Source: Filimonas sp. (lineage in GTDB: Bacteria > Bacteroidota > Bacteroidia > Chitinophagales > Chitinophagaceae). From it: DNA of 64,000 bases. Below are positions 45,166 through 54,684 of this stretch, piece by piece. Each line of letters begins with the position of its first letter. Positions within the stretch are counted from its first letter, which is position 1. The notes beneath the pieces were generated by a model. The model had not been told where the DNA came from, did no database searches, and saw only the letters and a program-made list of their open reading frames with translations. A program made the translations under genes and the position numbers. The DNA lies in contig JAFKHH010000011.1 of the NCBI GenBank assembly GCA_017306865.1, positions 1,054,001-1,118,000 of the forward strand, in the 5' to 3' direction.

Positions 45166-47655
45166 TCATTTCCTGTACGCCAGCAATCTCAGCGCATTAA
45201 AGACCACTACCAGCGTTGATCCTTCGTGCCCCATTACAGCCGGTCCCATATCGGCAATACCAGCTAATGTAAGTGGTATCAGGATGGCTACCATTCCCAG
45301 GCTGATCACCAGGTTTTGACGAATGATCCTACGCGCCTTCCTGCTAAGCCCGATTGTAAAAGGTAAGTTATCCAGCTTGTCAGCCATCAGTGCAATGTCT
45401 GCTGTTTCTAATGCCACATCAGACCCCGCTGCGCCCATGGCAATGCCAACTGTACTTTTAGCCATAGCAGGGGCATCATTTACACCATCACCTACCATTG
45501 CAACCTTCAGGTCATTTGCCGTCAATTTATTGATCGCTTCTACCTTCTGTTCTGGTAGCAGGTTGCCCCATGCCTCAGTTATACCTATTTCTTTTGCCAC
45601 AGCATCAGCTACTTTCTGGTTATCACCAGTCAACATGATCATTTTCTGAATACCGGTTTGTGTCAATGCAGCCAATGTTGCTTTCGCTTCAGGCCGTGCT
45701 TTATCCATCAGCGCAATGATGCCAATAAATACGCCATCAGATTCTGCCAGCATAGTCGTATTGCCTGCGGCTTCCAGTTCTTCCATTTTTGCTTTCACCT
45801 CATCTGGCAGAGCGCCATTTTTTTCTATAAACAATTCCTTATTGCCTACATATACCTGCTTGCCGCTATACTCAGCCTGCAGGCCGCGGCCAATTATGTT
45901 TTTAATATTTGTTGCAGCAGGCACGTCCTGTTGCAATTGCGCTTTGGCGCCCTTCACTATAGCCGCTGCAAGCGGGTGATCGCTTAACTGTTCTACAGCA
46001 GTTACTATTGTTAGCAGTTCTTCTGTTGAGTGACCATTCAGCGGGAAAGCACCGGTTAGTTGTGGTTTGCCCTCTGTAAGTGTTCCCGTTTTATCAAAGG
46101 CAATAGCTGTTAGTGAGCCGAGCTCTTCCAGCGGTTTGCCGCCCTTGATCAAAACACCGCTTCTTGCAGCGCGGGCTACGCCGCTAAGGACTGCACTAGG
46201 TGTTGCAATAGCAAGCGCACAAGGACTGGCTGCAACCAATACTGCCATTGCACGGTAAAAGCTTTTGCTGAAAGGTTCGTCAATCACTAGAAATGCAAAC
46301 AAGAGCAACACTACCAGGATCAGCACAGCAGGCACATAATATTTTTCTATTTTGTCAGTAAAATTCTGTGTAGGTGATTTTTGTGTCTGTGCCTCGTTTA
46401 CCAGTTGTATCAGCCTTGCGAGTGTAGAGTCCGATGCAGCTCTCGATACTTTTATTTCGAGATTTTCACTTCCATTGATGGTGCCTGCAAAAACCCTGTT
46501 TTGTTCTGGTAGCTTATCAGCACCTTTTATATCTATAACATTATCTTCTACAGCCATTTTATCTACCGGTACACTTTCGCCGGTAATAGGCGCCTGGTTC
46601 ACAGAGCTGCGTCCAGCTATTACAATGCCATCTGCAGCAATTTTTGTGTTAGGTTTTATTAAAATAATATCACCCGGTTGTAACTCTTCTATGCTTACCT
46701 CTACCCATTGTTCATTCCGCTTTACCAGTGCAGTTTTTGCTGCTAGGTCAGCCAGCGCTGCTATAGACTTACGTGCTTTTTCCATAGCATAGTGTTCCAG
46801 TGAGTGCCCGAGACTGAAGAGGAATAGCAGCAATGCGCCCTCTGCCCACGCACCCAGCAATGCAGCGCCTATAGCGGCTACCAGCATAAGGAAGTCAATT
46901 TCAAACTCTCCTTTGCTTATGCCCTCTATCGCCTCTTTAGTTGTATAATAGCCGCCAAAGAAATAAGCAATACAATAGGATACTATAGGTATATAAACAG
47001 AGATGCCTTTGATAAATGAAAGGCCAAAGCCGATGGCAAGAAATGTCCCACAGATAAGACTAAAAATGAGTTCTGTTTTAGTCCCGAATATGCCGCCGTG
47101 TGCATGATTGTGCCCAGCATGGTCGCCATGTTCATGTTTGTGGTCATGCGTATGATCATGTTTGTGCTCATGTGTGTGTGCACCTTCTGCATGATGGTGA
47201 AAGTCTTGCACGCGCTTTATTGCTAAGCCGTTTTTTTTGATCGCATCTGCTATCTCTTTTTCAGACACTTCTTTTTTAGCATATTCCAGTTGTATAAAAC
47301 CGGTGCCGGAAACTGCAACGCTTATAATGCCTTTAAGGTCTGCAAGTTTCAACTCTATCAGTCTTGCATGCCTTGGGTAGCGCACGCCTGATGTTTCTAT
47401 TAATAAGTGCCCGTAAGCTTCGGTTATTTCTGCGCCTGCCTGCTGGGCCATTTTTTCTACCTGGTTAATAGATACAAGATCAGGGTTATAATGGAAACAT
47501 AATTGAGCTTTTGCGCCTTTCTCCTCAGGCACTACATGCACACGCTCTATACCGCGTTTGCTTTCCAGTAAGTGTATAATGCGTGCTACACATTCGTCTC
47601 TTTCATCAGGTACTTCAGGCAGTAAGATCTCAAGATCTATTTGTGTCTTATTCAT
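45166..47655 (-). CDS. P1B-4-type metal-exporting ATPase
   Basis: From the ATG at 47655 the product has 829 residues. Two HMA-like domains without CxxC occupy about 1-150; a stretch with about twenty histidines (HTHEHKHDHTHDHKHEHG, about 155-190) follows. Then come six to eight membrane segments, the phosphorylation motif DKTGTLTEG and hinge GDGVNDAPAMAK. The transmembrane metal site is SPC (SPCALAIATP) and the last segment has HEGST. SPC with HEG(G/S)T is the mark of the P1B-4 group (Co2+, Fe2+ or Zn2+ export), not CPC-type Zn/Cd/Cu pumps. It probably protects against excess iron or cobalt; His-rich loop may buffer metal. Longer starts reach 47766 but lack homology-like sequence. Confidence 0.9.
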   Translation of the reverse strand: MNKTQIDLEILLPEVPDERDECVARIIHLLESKRGIERVHVVPEEKGAKAQLCFHYNPDLVSINQVEKMAQQAGAEITEAYGHLLIETSGVRYPRHARLIELKLADLKGIISVAVSGTGFIQLEYAKKEVSEKEIADAIKKNGLAIKRVQDFHHHAEGAHTHEHKHDHTHDHKHEHGDHAGHNHAHGGIFGTKTELIFSLICGTFLAIGFGLSFIKGISVYIPIVSYCIAYFFGGYYTTKEAIEGISKGEFEIDFLMLVAAIGAALLGAWAEGALLLFLFSLGHSLEHYAMEKARKSIAALADLAAKTALVKRNEQWVEVSIEELQPGDIILIKPNTKIAADGIVIAGRSSVNQAPITGESVPVDKMAVEDNVIDIKGADKLPEQNRVFAGTINGSENLEIKVSRAASDSTLARLIQLVNEAQTQKSPTQNFTDKIEKYYVPAVLILVVLLLFAFLVIDEPFSKSFYRAMAVLVAASPCALAIATPSAVLSGVARAARSGVLIKGGKPLEELGSLTAIAFDKTGTLTEGKPQLTGAFPLNGHSTEELLTIVTAVEQLSDHPLAAAIVKGAKAQLQQDVPAATNIKNIIGRGLQAEYSGKQVYVGNKELFIEKNGALPDEVKAKMEELEAAGNTTMLAESDGVFIGIIALMDKARPEAKATLAALTQTGIQKMIMLTGDNQKVADAVAKEIGITEAWGNLLPEQKVEAINKLTANDLKVAMVGDGVNDAPAMAKSTVGIAMGAAGSDVALETADIALMADKLDNLPFTIGLSRKARRIIRQNLVISLGMVAILIPLTLAGIADMGPAVMGHEGSTLVVVFNALRLLAYRK

Positions 47656-48008
47656 AATGTTGCAATTCTGCATGGTGTAATCAAAGTGGTAAATGAAGTT
47701 ACTTGTTAAACAGGCAAGAGGCTGTATTGTTTTTGCAACACCATTGAAGAACAGCGGTAATTGCATCTTCGCTGCGAAATTTTTTGAATAAACCGGGCTA
47801 AAGTATTCCGAAAGCTGGTGCTTGTATTTATTAGTTCCAGGATTACTGCAAGAGGCCTATTCAAAGCACAGGTAAGGAGATGCAGAATTAGTAATGTTTA
47901 TGGGTACTGGATGCTATTCATTTCCCCTTTGGGAATTTATCTTATTATTCGTAGGTAAGGAGACTAAGAAAGAATATGCTCATCGCTCGCAATTGAATAC
48001 TTGCTTTC

Positions 48009-48677
48009 TTATTTTTTTCTTCGCTTATTTAGTTCAGATTTCATCTGGCTTACCAGGTCGGAGTGTGCATTCATGGTGTCGATCGGCATCAGTTCGTTGT
48101 TGATATAGAAAGATAGCTGCTTGCCGTCTTTAGATATAAGTTTGTACGTTCGTCCGTCAGACGTAGTATGCTCGATTGTTGTTGCATAGTCTGCCGGAAG
48201 TTTGGTTGTGTCGGATGCAGTAGTTATTTCACTTATTTTTTGCGGAGGCGTTGATTGTCTTGTGTACAGGTAAATGCCAATGCCAATGGCTGCTACTGCA
48301 ACTATAGCACCGGGTACTATCCACTGTGCTTTAGTATCTTTTTTCTTATCAGTATCCTTTACTCGGATGGTTGTGCGGATCATATAGCCTCTTTTGGGCA
48401 CCGTCTCAATCAACACTTTTACATCATCGTACAATATCTCACGCAATACAGCAATGGCTTCACGCAGTTCATCATCTGCATTTGCCTCATCGTTCCATAT
48501 TTCTTTCGTGATAATTTCGTGTTCTACTAATTCTCCTTCGCTGTTGATCAGCATACACAAGAGCTGTGTTAAAGGCGTTTCCAGTTTTATTTCCTGCCCG
48601 GAAGAGAGATCTTTGATCAGGTTGTCAGCCGGGTTTACTTCATAATGATCATTGATAAAAAAAGCTGGTTGCGTCAT
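48009..48677 (-). CDS. Membrane-anchored winged-helix regulator
   Basis: The 222-residue protein has an OmpR/ToxR-type winged helix at about 1-105 (LETPLTQLLCMLINSEGELV, VKVLIETVPKRGYMI), then one membrane segment (about 121-141) and a short periplasmic part (about 145-222) with a beta-rich end. This is the ToxR/CadC layout: DNA binding inside, sensing outside. Divergent from it is a serine-hydrolase gene, a possible target. The periplasmic part is small and has no cysteines, unlike ToxR. Confidence 0.82.
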   Translation of the reverse strand: MTQPAFFINDHYEVNPADNLIKDLSSGQEIKLETPLTQLLCMLINSEGELVEHEIITKEIWNDEANADDELREAIAVLREILYDDVKVLIETVPKRGYMIRTTIRVKDTDKKKDTKAQWIVPGAIVAVAAIGIGIYLYTRQSTPPQKISEITTASDTTKLPADYATTIEHTTSDGRTYKLISKDGKQLSFYINNELMPIDTMNAHSDLVSQMKSELNKRRKK

Positions 48678-48882
48678 CGAATTAAGCGGTTATTCTTGGA
48701 TATAGGGTTCAATATAGCGCTTAATGATGATTCTGAAAAATGAAAATGGCTTTTCCTGTAGAACTTGTCGGTGATTGAATGCATGTAATAATTGCAACAA
48801 CATTGATCTGCTTTATATGAATAGTTTCATGAATAGCATAACATTCACGATATTGTATCCTGTCCGGTTAATTCACCATTTT

Positions 48883-50361
48883 ATGAAGAAATATATTAGC
48901 CTCTTATTTGCCATCCAGTTATTATGCCTGTATGCGTTTAGCCAGGTAACTACTACTTACAATGTTGCAGCGAGTAAGCTTGCTGATACAAAAGATGTTA
49001 TCGGAAAACTTCAAAAAGACATACCCGTTTTGTTGCAAAAGGCAGATGTGCCGGGCATTTCTATTGCGTTAATCAGGCATGGTGAATTAGTATGGACAGG
49101 CGCATTCGGTTTATCCAATGCAACTACGGAAAAAGCAGTTAAGGAGAATACGGTGTTTGAAGCTGCATCGCTGAGTAAGGTTGTTTTTGCGTACGCCGTA
49201 TTGAAATTAGTGGATGAAGGAAAATTGAATTTAGATACGCCATTAAATAAATACCTGGGTAATAATTATGATGTGGAAAATGATGATCGCATTAACTTGA
49301 TTACTGCCAGGCGTGTACTGAGCCATACATCAGGCTTTCCTAACTGGAGAGATAATGACGGAACTAAAATGTTGTTGATCCATTTTAAACCGGGTGAGCG
49401 TTTCAGTTACTCTGGTGAGGGAATGGTGTACCTGTCTAAGGTTGTAGAAAAGATTACGGGGTTGCGCTTTGAAAATTTTATGCAGTTATATGCCTTAAAA
49501 CCGTTGGGCATGACGGCAAGCAGTTATATATGGCGTAACCGTTACGATTCCTTAAAAGCATACAGGCATGATATGCTGGGAACATTAAGTGGCAGAAATC
49601 AGCCGGACAACGCGCTGGAAGATACATTGCATGATAATGGAAATGCAGCAGCAAGCCTTGTGACCACCGCAACGGATTATGCAAAATTTGTAATTGCGCT
49701 ATTGAACAAAACCGGCCTGAAGAAACAAACATGGGAGCAAATGTTTACCCCACAGATACAGGTAACAGATGAATACCCATCTATAGCATGGGGACTTGGT
49801 GTAGGGTTGGAAATGATGCCAGGCGAAGAGTTCTTTTGGCATTGGGGAGATAATGGTGATTCCAAAGCATACGTATCTGCCTCATTAAAGAATAAAAATG
49901 CTGTTGTATATTTTGCTGACGGTTCTAATGGTCTCTCTTTCGCTAAGGATATTTTAGATGACGCAATTGAAGGTAACCATCCTGCAGTAGCGTATCTGAA
50001 TTACGAAACGTATAATTCTCCATCCCGTACATTCTTTAAGTCGGCACTGAACAAAGGGGCGGCAGAGGCATTGAAGGACTATCGTGCGCTACGTGCAGCA
50101 GGGGGAGCAAAGATCAATGAAGAAAATATGAATGCCATTGGGTACATGTTTTTGAGACTGAAGAGAATGGATGATGCCATCGCAGTGTTTGAGCAAAATA
50201 CACAGGATTTTCCTGCATCATGGAATGTTTGGGACAGCCTTGCTGAGGCGTATGCCAACAAGGGGGATAAAGAAAAATCCATTCAATACTATGAAAAATC
50301 GTTACAGCTAAATTCTAAGAACAATGGCGCAACGGAAATGATAAAGAAGCTAAAACAATAA
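48883..50361 (+). CDS. Secreted serine hydrolase (beta-lactamase class C fold) with TPR tail
   Basis: From the ATG at 48883 the product has 492 residues: signal peptide (ending YAFSQ), penicillin-binding fold with Ser96-Leu-Ser-Lys99 (the SxxK motif), Tyr176-Ser-Gly178 (YxN position altered to YSG), and HWGDNG in place of the KTG motif. About the last 110 residues form two TPR-like helical repeats (ARKRMDDAIAVFEQN-type). Such proteins are esterases, D-aminopeptidases or peptidases rather than true beta-lactamases. The upstream in-frame ATGs would give a Cys/Asn-rich leader and are rejected. Confidence 0.88.
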   Translation: MKKYISLLFAIQLLCLYAFSQVTTTYNVAASKLADTKDVIGKLQKDIPVLLQKADVPGISIALIRHGELVWTGAFGLSNATTEKAVKENTVFEAASLSKVVFAYAVLKLVDEGKLNLDTPLNKYLGNNYDVENDDRINLITARRVLSHTSGFPNWRDNDGTKMLLIHFKPGERFSYSGEGMVYLSKVVEKITGLRFENFMQLYALKPLGMTASSYIWRNRYDSLKAYRHDMLGTLSGRNQPDNALEDTLHDNGNAAASLVTTATDYAKFVIALLNKTGLKKQTWEQMFTPQIQVTDEYPSIAWGLGVGLEMMPGEEFFWHWGDNGDSKAYVSASLKNKNAVVYFADGSNGLSFAKDILDDAIEGNHPAVAYLNYETYNSPSRTFFKSALNKGAAEALKDYRALRAAGGAKINEENMNAIGYMFLRLKRMDDAIAVFEQNTQDFPASWNVWDSLAEAYANKGDKEKSIQYYEKSLQLNSKNNGATEMIKKLKQ

Positions 50362-50369
50362 ACTGTTCC

Positions 50370-50654
50370 CTAAAAACTGATTGCAAAGATTAAAAAGATA
50401 CCTAACAGGAAGGATGGAACAAAAAAGCAGACGGCCATATTAAAGCGTCGCTCACCATTCTCTGCTGCCGGATAGGTGTTTAGCAACCGTATAATAGAAC
50501 GAACACTGCAATACACAATAACTATGGCTAAGAGTATATTGATAAAGGGGATGGCTTTTTCTATTTTCAACTCTTTAACGAGTGGAATGCCTAGAAAATG
50601 ATTAACGGCAAGCCCTGCCGGCAGCCCTACTACACAACTTAATATAGCTCTCAT
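50370..50654 (-). CDS. Small membrane protein
   Basis: The 94-residue product (ATG at 50654; a TTG two codons earlier is less likely) has about three hydrophobic segments: residues 3-20, 34-55 and 72-93. It has no recognised family. It converges on the serine hydrolase gene with only 8 bp between stops. Confidence 0.65.
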   Translation of the reverse strand: MRAILSCVVGLPAGLAVNHFLGIPLVKELKIEKAIPFINILLAIVIVYCSVRSIIRLLNTYPAAENGERRFNMAVCFFVPSFLLGIFLIFAISF

Positions 50655-50799
50655 AGACAACTGGAATTTGGACTTACAGTATAAAAGTTACGTTTTTTAT
50701 ATTGTAAGTCCAAGTAAGGGTAATAAAAACAGGTGAGGGGCCGTTGATAGGTAGAAAGCGCCTTTAGAGAATATTATAGAAAAATTGAATGCGATAATC

Positions 50800-50931
50800 A
50801 TGAATAAATGGCTACAGATCTATATCGACATATTGGATGGAAAGGAAAATATACCTTCTCCATTTCACAAAGATGGTATATTGGAATCTGCGTTTATTAT
50901 TATAGATAGAGCTGGCTGTAAAGCTGCTTAA
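50800..50931 (+). CDS. Very small ORF, possible gene remnant
   Basis: A 43-residue product (MNKWLQIYIDILDGKENIPS and on) starts with ATG and ends TAA 21 bp before the next gene. The compact soluble sequence and AT-rich codon use resemble the genes that follow. It may be a short real gene or the N-terminal remnant of an immunity-like gene. It is the first member of an AT-rich cluster unlike its surroundings. Confidence 0.35.
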   Translation: MNKWLQIYIDILDGKENIPSPFHKDGILESAFIIIDRAGCKAA

Positions 50932-50952
50932 AAAAAGAAAAATAAAATTAAT

Positions 50953-51312
50953 ATGAGTGTTGTTACAAGCATAATTATAATCTTCCCATATTCCGAGTCA
51001 GAAACAGAGAGGATTGCAGAGATAAACAACTATAGATTTGAAAATAAAACGTATGAATTTAACTGGATTGATAATGAGGGCCTGTCTTATAATTATTACT
51101 CTGGAAATAAAAATTTTAATAGTGTTGTTTTAATGGCCTCCTTCAATAATTTTCCAACAGATGACTTTTTGGTATTTATTGCAACAAAGATAAAGTGGGA
51201 TGAACCGGAATATGTACAGATTTTAATCAATTCTGAAGCTTCAAACGATCGGACATTTAGAATATACAGCAATGCTGGTGCAACATGTCTACAAGAATCT
51301 CGGAAATGGTAA
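50953..51312 (+). CDS. Unknown protein, possible immunity gene
   Basis: The 119-residue product has no signal peptide and no recognised family. It is AT-rich at wobble positions and has features seen in polymorphic-toxin immunity proteins: small, acidic, soluble, beta/alpha (VVTSIIIIFPYSESE, NSEASNDRTFRIY). A decayed copy of its two ends lies at 54303-54434. No toxin gene is present next to it. The call rests on context, so confidence in function is low. Confidence 0.6.
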   Translation: MSVVTSIIIIFPYSESETERIAEINNYRFENKTYEFNWIDNEGLSYNYYSGNKNFNSVVLMASFNNFPTDDFLVFIATKIKWDEPEYVQILINSEASNDRTFRIYSNAGATCLQESRKW

Positions 51313-51465
51313 GTTTCGTTTTTTGTACCCTCCCTTCAGTTTGGTGGTGTCAATGAAGAGAGATTGGAGTTGTGATCTGCGTTTTGATTGAGTTCATAAA
51401 TTGTACAACGTCCTTGTTAGGCTAAGGGGCAAGCGTAAAAGATGTTATAAAAAATAACTAACATT
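51313..51465. repeat. Repeat between immunity-like genes, copy 1
   Basis: TACAACGTCCTTG and AAGCGTAAAAGATGTT (about 51404-51446) resemble ACACAACGTCCTTG and AGCGTAAGAGACGTTGTG at 52778-52823. The pair may be cassette remnants. Confidence 0.4.
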
Positions 51466-51825
51466 ATGAAAACGGCTTTTTATAAAATAGCGGAACAAAT
51501 TGGGAATAGCTCTTTCTATGGTGAAGTTGATTTGGAATTTGTTATCACTACAAATTACGAAGAATTAGTTTTATCCATCGATGATGCATTTGCGCTATGG
51601 CATCCAGGGGTTCTTTTTGGAGCAAGATACTTTTTAGAACACTCTTTTGAAAGGATAGGATTAAGAATAAATGTTAAGTATATTAAATTTAAAGAAGTAG
51701 ACACAACAAATACTATAATTGCATATTTAGTTTACAATGCATTATTAAATGCAACTGAATTAAACGTTCAAAACTCAAAAATTAAATTTGATGAAAATAT
51801 TAGGTCTTTTATTTTCAGTAAATGA
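51466..51825 (+). CDS. Unknown protein, possible immunity or accessory gene
   Basis: The 119-residue product (MKTAFYKIAEQIGNSSF and on) is soluble, acidic and has no recognised family. GVLFGARYFLEHSFE is its most distinctive stretch. Like its neighbours it is AT-rich with long spacers, suggesting horizontally gained accessory genes rather than one operon. Confidence 0.6.
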   Translation: MKTAFYKIAEQIGNSSFYGEVDLEFVITTNYEELVLSIDDAFALWHPGVLFGARYFLEHSFERIGLRINVKYIKFKEVDTTNTIIAYLVYNALLNATELNVQNSKIKFDENIRSFIFSK

Positions 51826-51971
51826 GAAATAATTGAGCCAAGACTGGATTCTCATAGAAGAGTCTATAGAAGTTTGAATTTAACTTCTTTATTTTCGCCT
51901 CCTTCGTATGGATGTGAGTAGGAAGGGGCGCTGCGAAAACACTCCGAATACTCAGCTATCATTGAAATAAC

Positions 51972-52502
51972 ATGAATGAACAAAAATTTATTGAACAATT
52001 AAAATTAATAACTCCTACTGCAGAAGATTTAAAAAGAAAAGGATTGCCTGAGGAATTGGTTGACATTGTCCTTGAGGCATCGGCCTGTCAACCCAAGACA
52101 GTAGAATTTCCCTCGATCCTCACGCAAGAGTCAGTTTTAAGATTATTGGAGGCATATGACTGCACATCACTTCGTATTGGTCTTGTGAGGTTGACCGATT
52201 GTGTTTCTTTTGTGAATTTTTACCAGATAGGTAGTGTTGATGCAGATCCTCTGGTTTTGGACAAAGTAACTAGGAAAATAGAAGTACGAGATTATACAAA
52301 TCCTTCTTATGTAATCTGGCTTTGTGCACACAATGGAGATAACTTTTTGAATGCGTTATTAATCTGTGCTAATGCTTTTTTTCAAATTGTATTAGACATG
52401 GAAAATAATAACGAAATATTTCGGGCTAAAAACGCAAAGCTGGCTGCACAAAAAGCTGGAGGGAATGATTGCCTTTTGTTTTATGAGATGCTGTTTAGTT
52501 AG
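51972..52502 (+). CDS. Unknown protein in accessory cluster
   Basis: The 176-residue soluble product is helical at the start (EQLKLITPTAEDLKRKGLP) and beta/alpha after. It has six scattered cysteines and no recognised motif. It could be an immunity protein of the SUKH-like or related groups, but I do not see a decisive signature. It is the last gene of the AT-rich cluster. Confidence 0.6.
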   Translation: MNEQKFIEQLKLITPTAEDLKRKGLPEELVDIVLEASACQPKTVEFPSILTQESVLRLLEAYDCTSLRIGLVRLTDCVSFVNFYQIGSVDADPLVLDKVTRKIEVRDYTNPSYVIWLCAHNGDNFLNALLICANAFFQIVLDMENNNEIFRAKNAKLAAQKAGGNDCLLFYEMLFS

Positions 52503-52652
52503 GGGAATGTTCCAAATATGTCTGAAGGGTACGTATATTCATTAAAATAAATATTGGATTCTTTCGCTGTTCGGGATGTTCTGCAGGGTATCCCGAACTA
52601 TAAATAAAGGCTTACAATCTCGTAAAAGAAGTACAACATAAGACAGAAAAAT

Positions 52653-52686
52653 AAAGCCTGTTAGCTTGAGAGAGCTAGCGGGCTTT
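52653..52686 (+). terminator. Rho-independent terminator
   Basis: AAAGCCTGTTAGCT (52653-52666) pairs with AGCTAGCGGGCTTT (52673-52686) through two G-T pairs, followed by ACTTTTC. It probably ends transcription from the accessory cluster. Confidence 0.75.
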
Positions 52687-52778
52687 ACTTTTCTCCGCAC
52701 CGTCTCCTCCACCTGGAAAAATGAGTAAGGAGGGACGTTGCGATTATGGTTTGTGTTCTGGTACAGCTAATAAGTTTA

Positions 52779-52823
52779 CACAACGTCCTTGCTATACACA
52801 AATCCAGCGTAAGAGACGTTGTG
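52779..52823. repeat. CACAACGTC inverted repeat
   Basis: CACAACGTC (52779-52787) and GACGTTGTG (52815-52823) are an inverted pair; a related repeat is at about 51404-51446. The rest of the 52503-52915 gap has the terminator above and nothing else I can name. Confidence 0.45.
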
Positions 52824-52915
52824 GGGAAGAATAAACTTTTCATAATACAGCACCGCTTAAAAGCCTCGCATATATTTTATATTCGCCTATAATATTCCTT
52901 TAATACCTGTAGAAT

Positions 52916-54178
52916 ATGCAGCCATTCAAAATAGCAAGACATTTGTTCCTCTTAGCCTGTTTAGCAATCTTAGTTGTATCGGCTAAAGCCAGTCCTGTCC
53001 GTAAAGTCGTGTTTGTAATAGCGGATGGTATTCCTGCGGATGTGATTGAGCGTATAAAGACGCCGAATATAGACAAGATCATTCACGCAGGGCGATATAT
53101 GCGCGCGCATGTTGGCGGCGATAAAGGTACTTATTCTGAAACGCCAACCATCTCTGCTGTTGGCTATAATAGCCTGCTCACCGGTACGTGGGTTAATAAG
53201 CACAATGTGTGGGATAACGATATAAAAGCGCCGGATTACAACTACCCAACCATTTTCCGTTTGCTGAAAGATCAGTACCCGGCAAAAAAAATAGCGGTTT
53301 ATTCCAGTTGGTTAGACAATCGTACAAAGCTGGTTGGTGATGGCATGCAGGAGACGCAAAACATACATGTTGATTATTCGGCTGATGGTTACGAATTAGA
53401 TACTATATTATTTCCGCATGATAAGAAGCGGGATTTTATGCACCGCATAGATGAAAAAGTGATAAGTGAAGCGGTGAAAAGCATTAAAGAAACTGCGCCG
53501 GATTTGTCATGGATCTACCTGGAATATACGGACGACATGGGGCATGGTTATGGTGACTCGCCGGAGTTCTATAAAGCTGTAGAAATGATGGATAAACAAA
53601 TGGGACAGGTGTGGGAAGCCATTCAATACAGGGAGAAAAAGTTTAACGAAGAATGGATGATCGTGATCACAACAGATCATGGCAGATCGGAAGCAAACGG
53701 GAAAGGCCACGGTGGACAATCTGCAAGACAAAGGAATACATGGATCGTAACCAATAACGCGGCTGTAAATAAATATCCATCGTATAAAACACCCGGCATA
53801 GTAGACATCTTTCCAACGATAGCGCGTTACATGAATATCAACATGCCGGAGGCTGTTAGCAGGGAAGTGGATGGCATACCATTTACCGGGAAAGTATCGC
53901 TGATAGATATGAATGTAAACTATTTCCAGGATAAACTGGATCTTGGCTGGACCGCGCTGGATGATAGTGATACGAGTATGGTGAAAATATGGGTAGCGAC
54001 AACAAACGCAGTTAAAACAGGTGGTAAAGACGAGTATAAACTGTTAGGCATTTATCCTATAAAAGACAAACATGCAACCATTGATGTAAAGCAATTCCCT
54101 TCTGACTTTTATAAGGTTGTGATAGAGGGTAAGTATAATAGCATCAATAAATGGTATGTGCCGCCCGCGGCTAAGTGA
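52916..54178 (+). CDS. Exported alkaline-phosphatase-superfamily enzyme
   Basis: The 420-residue protein has a signal peptide (ending AKASP) and the fold of type I phosphodiesterases/nucleotide pyrophosphatases: IADGIPAD (metal Asp), [17 protein letters not shown] (probable Thr nucleophile), DDMGHGYG (metal Asp/His) and TTDHGR (metal Asp-His), then GHGGQS (metal His). It would hydrolyse a phosphodiester or phosphoester in the periplasm. About 80 C-terminal residues form an added beta-rich part. It is a single gene between the accessory cluster and a decayed region. Confidence 0.88.
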   Translation: MQPFKIARHLFLLACLAILVVSAKASPVRKVVFVIADGIPADVIERIKTPNIDKIIHAGRYMRAHVGGDKGTYSETPTISAVGYNSLLTGTWVNKHNVWDNDIKAPDYNYPTIFRLLKDQYPAKKIAVYSSWLDNRTKLVGDGMQETQNIHVDYSADGYELDTILFPHDKKRDFMHRIDEKVISEAVKSIKETAPDLSWIYLEYTDDMGHGYGDSPEFYKAVEMMDKQMGQVWEAIQYREKKFNEEWMIVITTDHGRSEANGKGHGGQSARQRNTWIVTNNAAVNKYPSYKTPGIVDIFPTIARYMNINMPEAVSREVDGIPFTGKVSLIDMNVNYFQDKLDLGWTALDDSDTSMVKIWVATTNAVKTGGKDEYKLLGIYPIKDKHATIDVKQFPSDFYKVVIEGKYNSINKWYVPPAAK

Positions 54179-54302
54179 GGATAGTAAATATTGTTGTGGG
54201 AAAGAAGTTGTATAGAGATTTTTTAATCAATCGGAAGGGTTAAAGGGTGTTTGGATTGTTGACAAGGGTTTTAGTAAGGCTTTCCAAAAAAGAAAGAGAA
54301 TT

Positions 54303-54434
54303 GACACAAGCGTTGTTACAAGTGTAATTATAATTCTCCCTTATGCGGAATGTGTGCAAGGTTTCATCAACCCAGAAGCTTCTAACGATCGGACATTTAA
54401 AATATCATTGTTGACCGGAAAAAACATGCTATGA
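54303..54434 (+). pseudogene. Decayed copy of the 50953 gene
   Basis: Codons 54303-54434 read TSVVTSVIIILPYAE then GFINPEASNDRTFKIS, matching the N-terminus (VVTSIIIIFPYSE) and C-terminal part (ILINSEASNDRTFRIY) of the 119-residue protein at 50953-51312. The start codon is lost and about 75 residues between the two parts are missing in frame. It is a truncated duplicate next to the broken siderophore-interacting-protein gene. Confidence 0.75.
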
Positions 54435-54462
54435 AATGTTTGTAATCCTTTGTGACAAAGAT

Positions 54463-54678
54463 TTATAGCCGAAGAAACACAGTCCTAAAAATCAGGGAGT
54501 CATTTGTGTTCGCTACAGGAATGAATATTTTATTGTTCGCACCAATCGTTAGATTACTGAATAATGTTACCTGCTCATCATCCATATCGAAAATGATGTG
54601 GATATAATGTGGCGCGAGATGTATCTTTTTTTTGACGGTGAATGCAGAACGCACTACCTTCTTTAGTTTTGCTTCCAT
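54463..54678 (-). pseudogene. Truncated siderophore-interacting protein
   Basis: The 71-residue frame (VKKKIHLAPHYIHIIF, GANNKIFIP) matches the start of the FAD-binding domain of siderophore-interacting ferric reductases, which are normally about 240-270 residues. The remainder is missing: the sequence turns into the decayed immunity-like copy at 54434. It begins 6 bp after the MFS gene, as expected for an operon in which the MFS carries the siderophore and the reductase frees the iron. It is almost certainly non-functional. Confidence 0.7.
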
Positions 54679-54684
54679 TTTGTT

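Noticed and set aside
48775-48882. Longer start for the serine hydrolase
   Set aside because: The extension is Asn/Cys-rich and precedes a proper signal peptide; the ATG at 48883 fits better.
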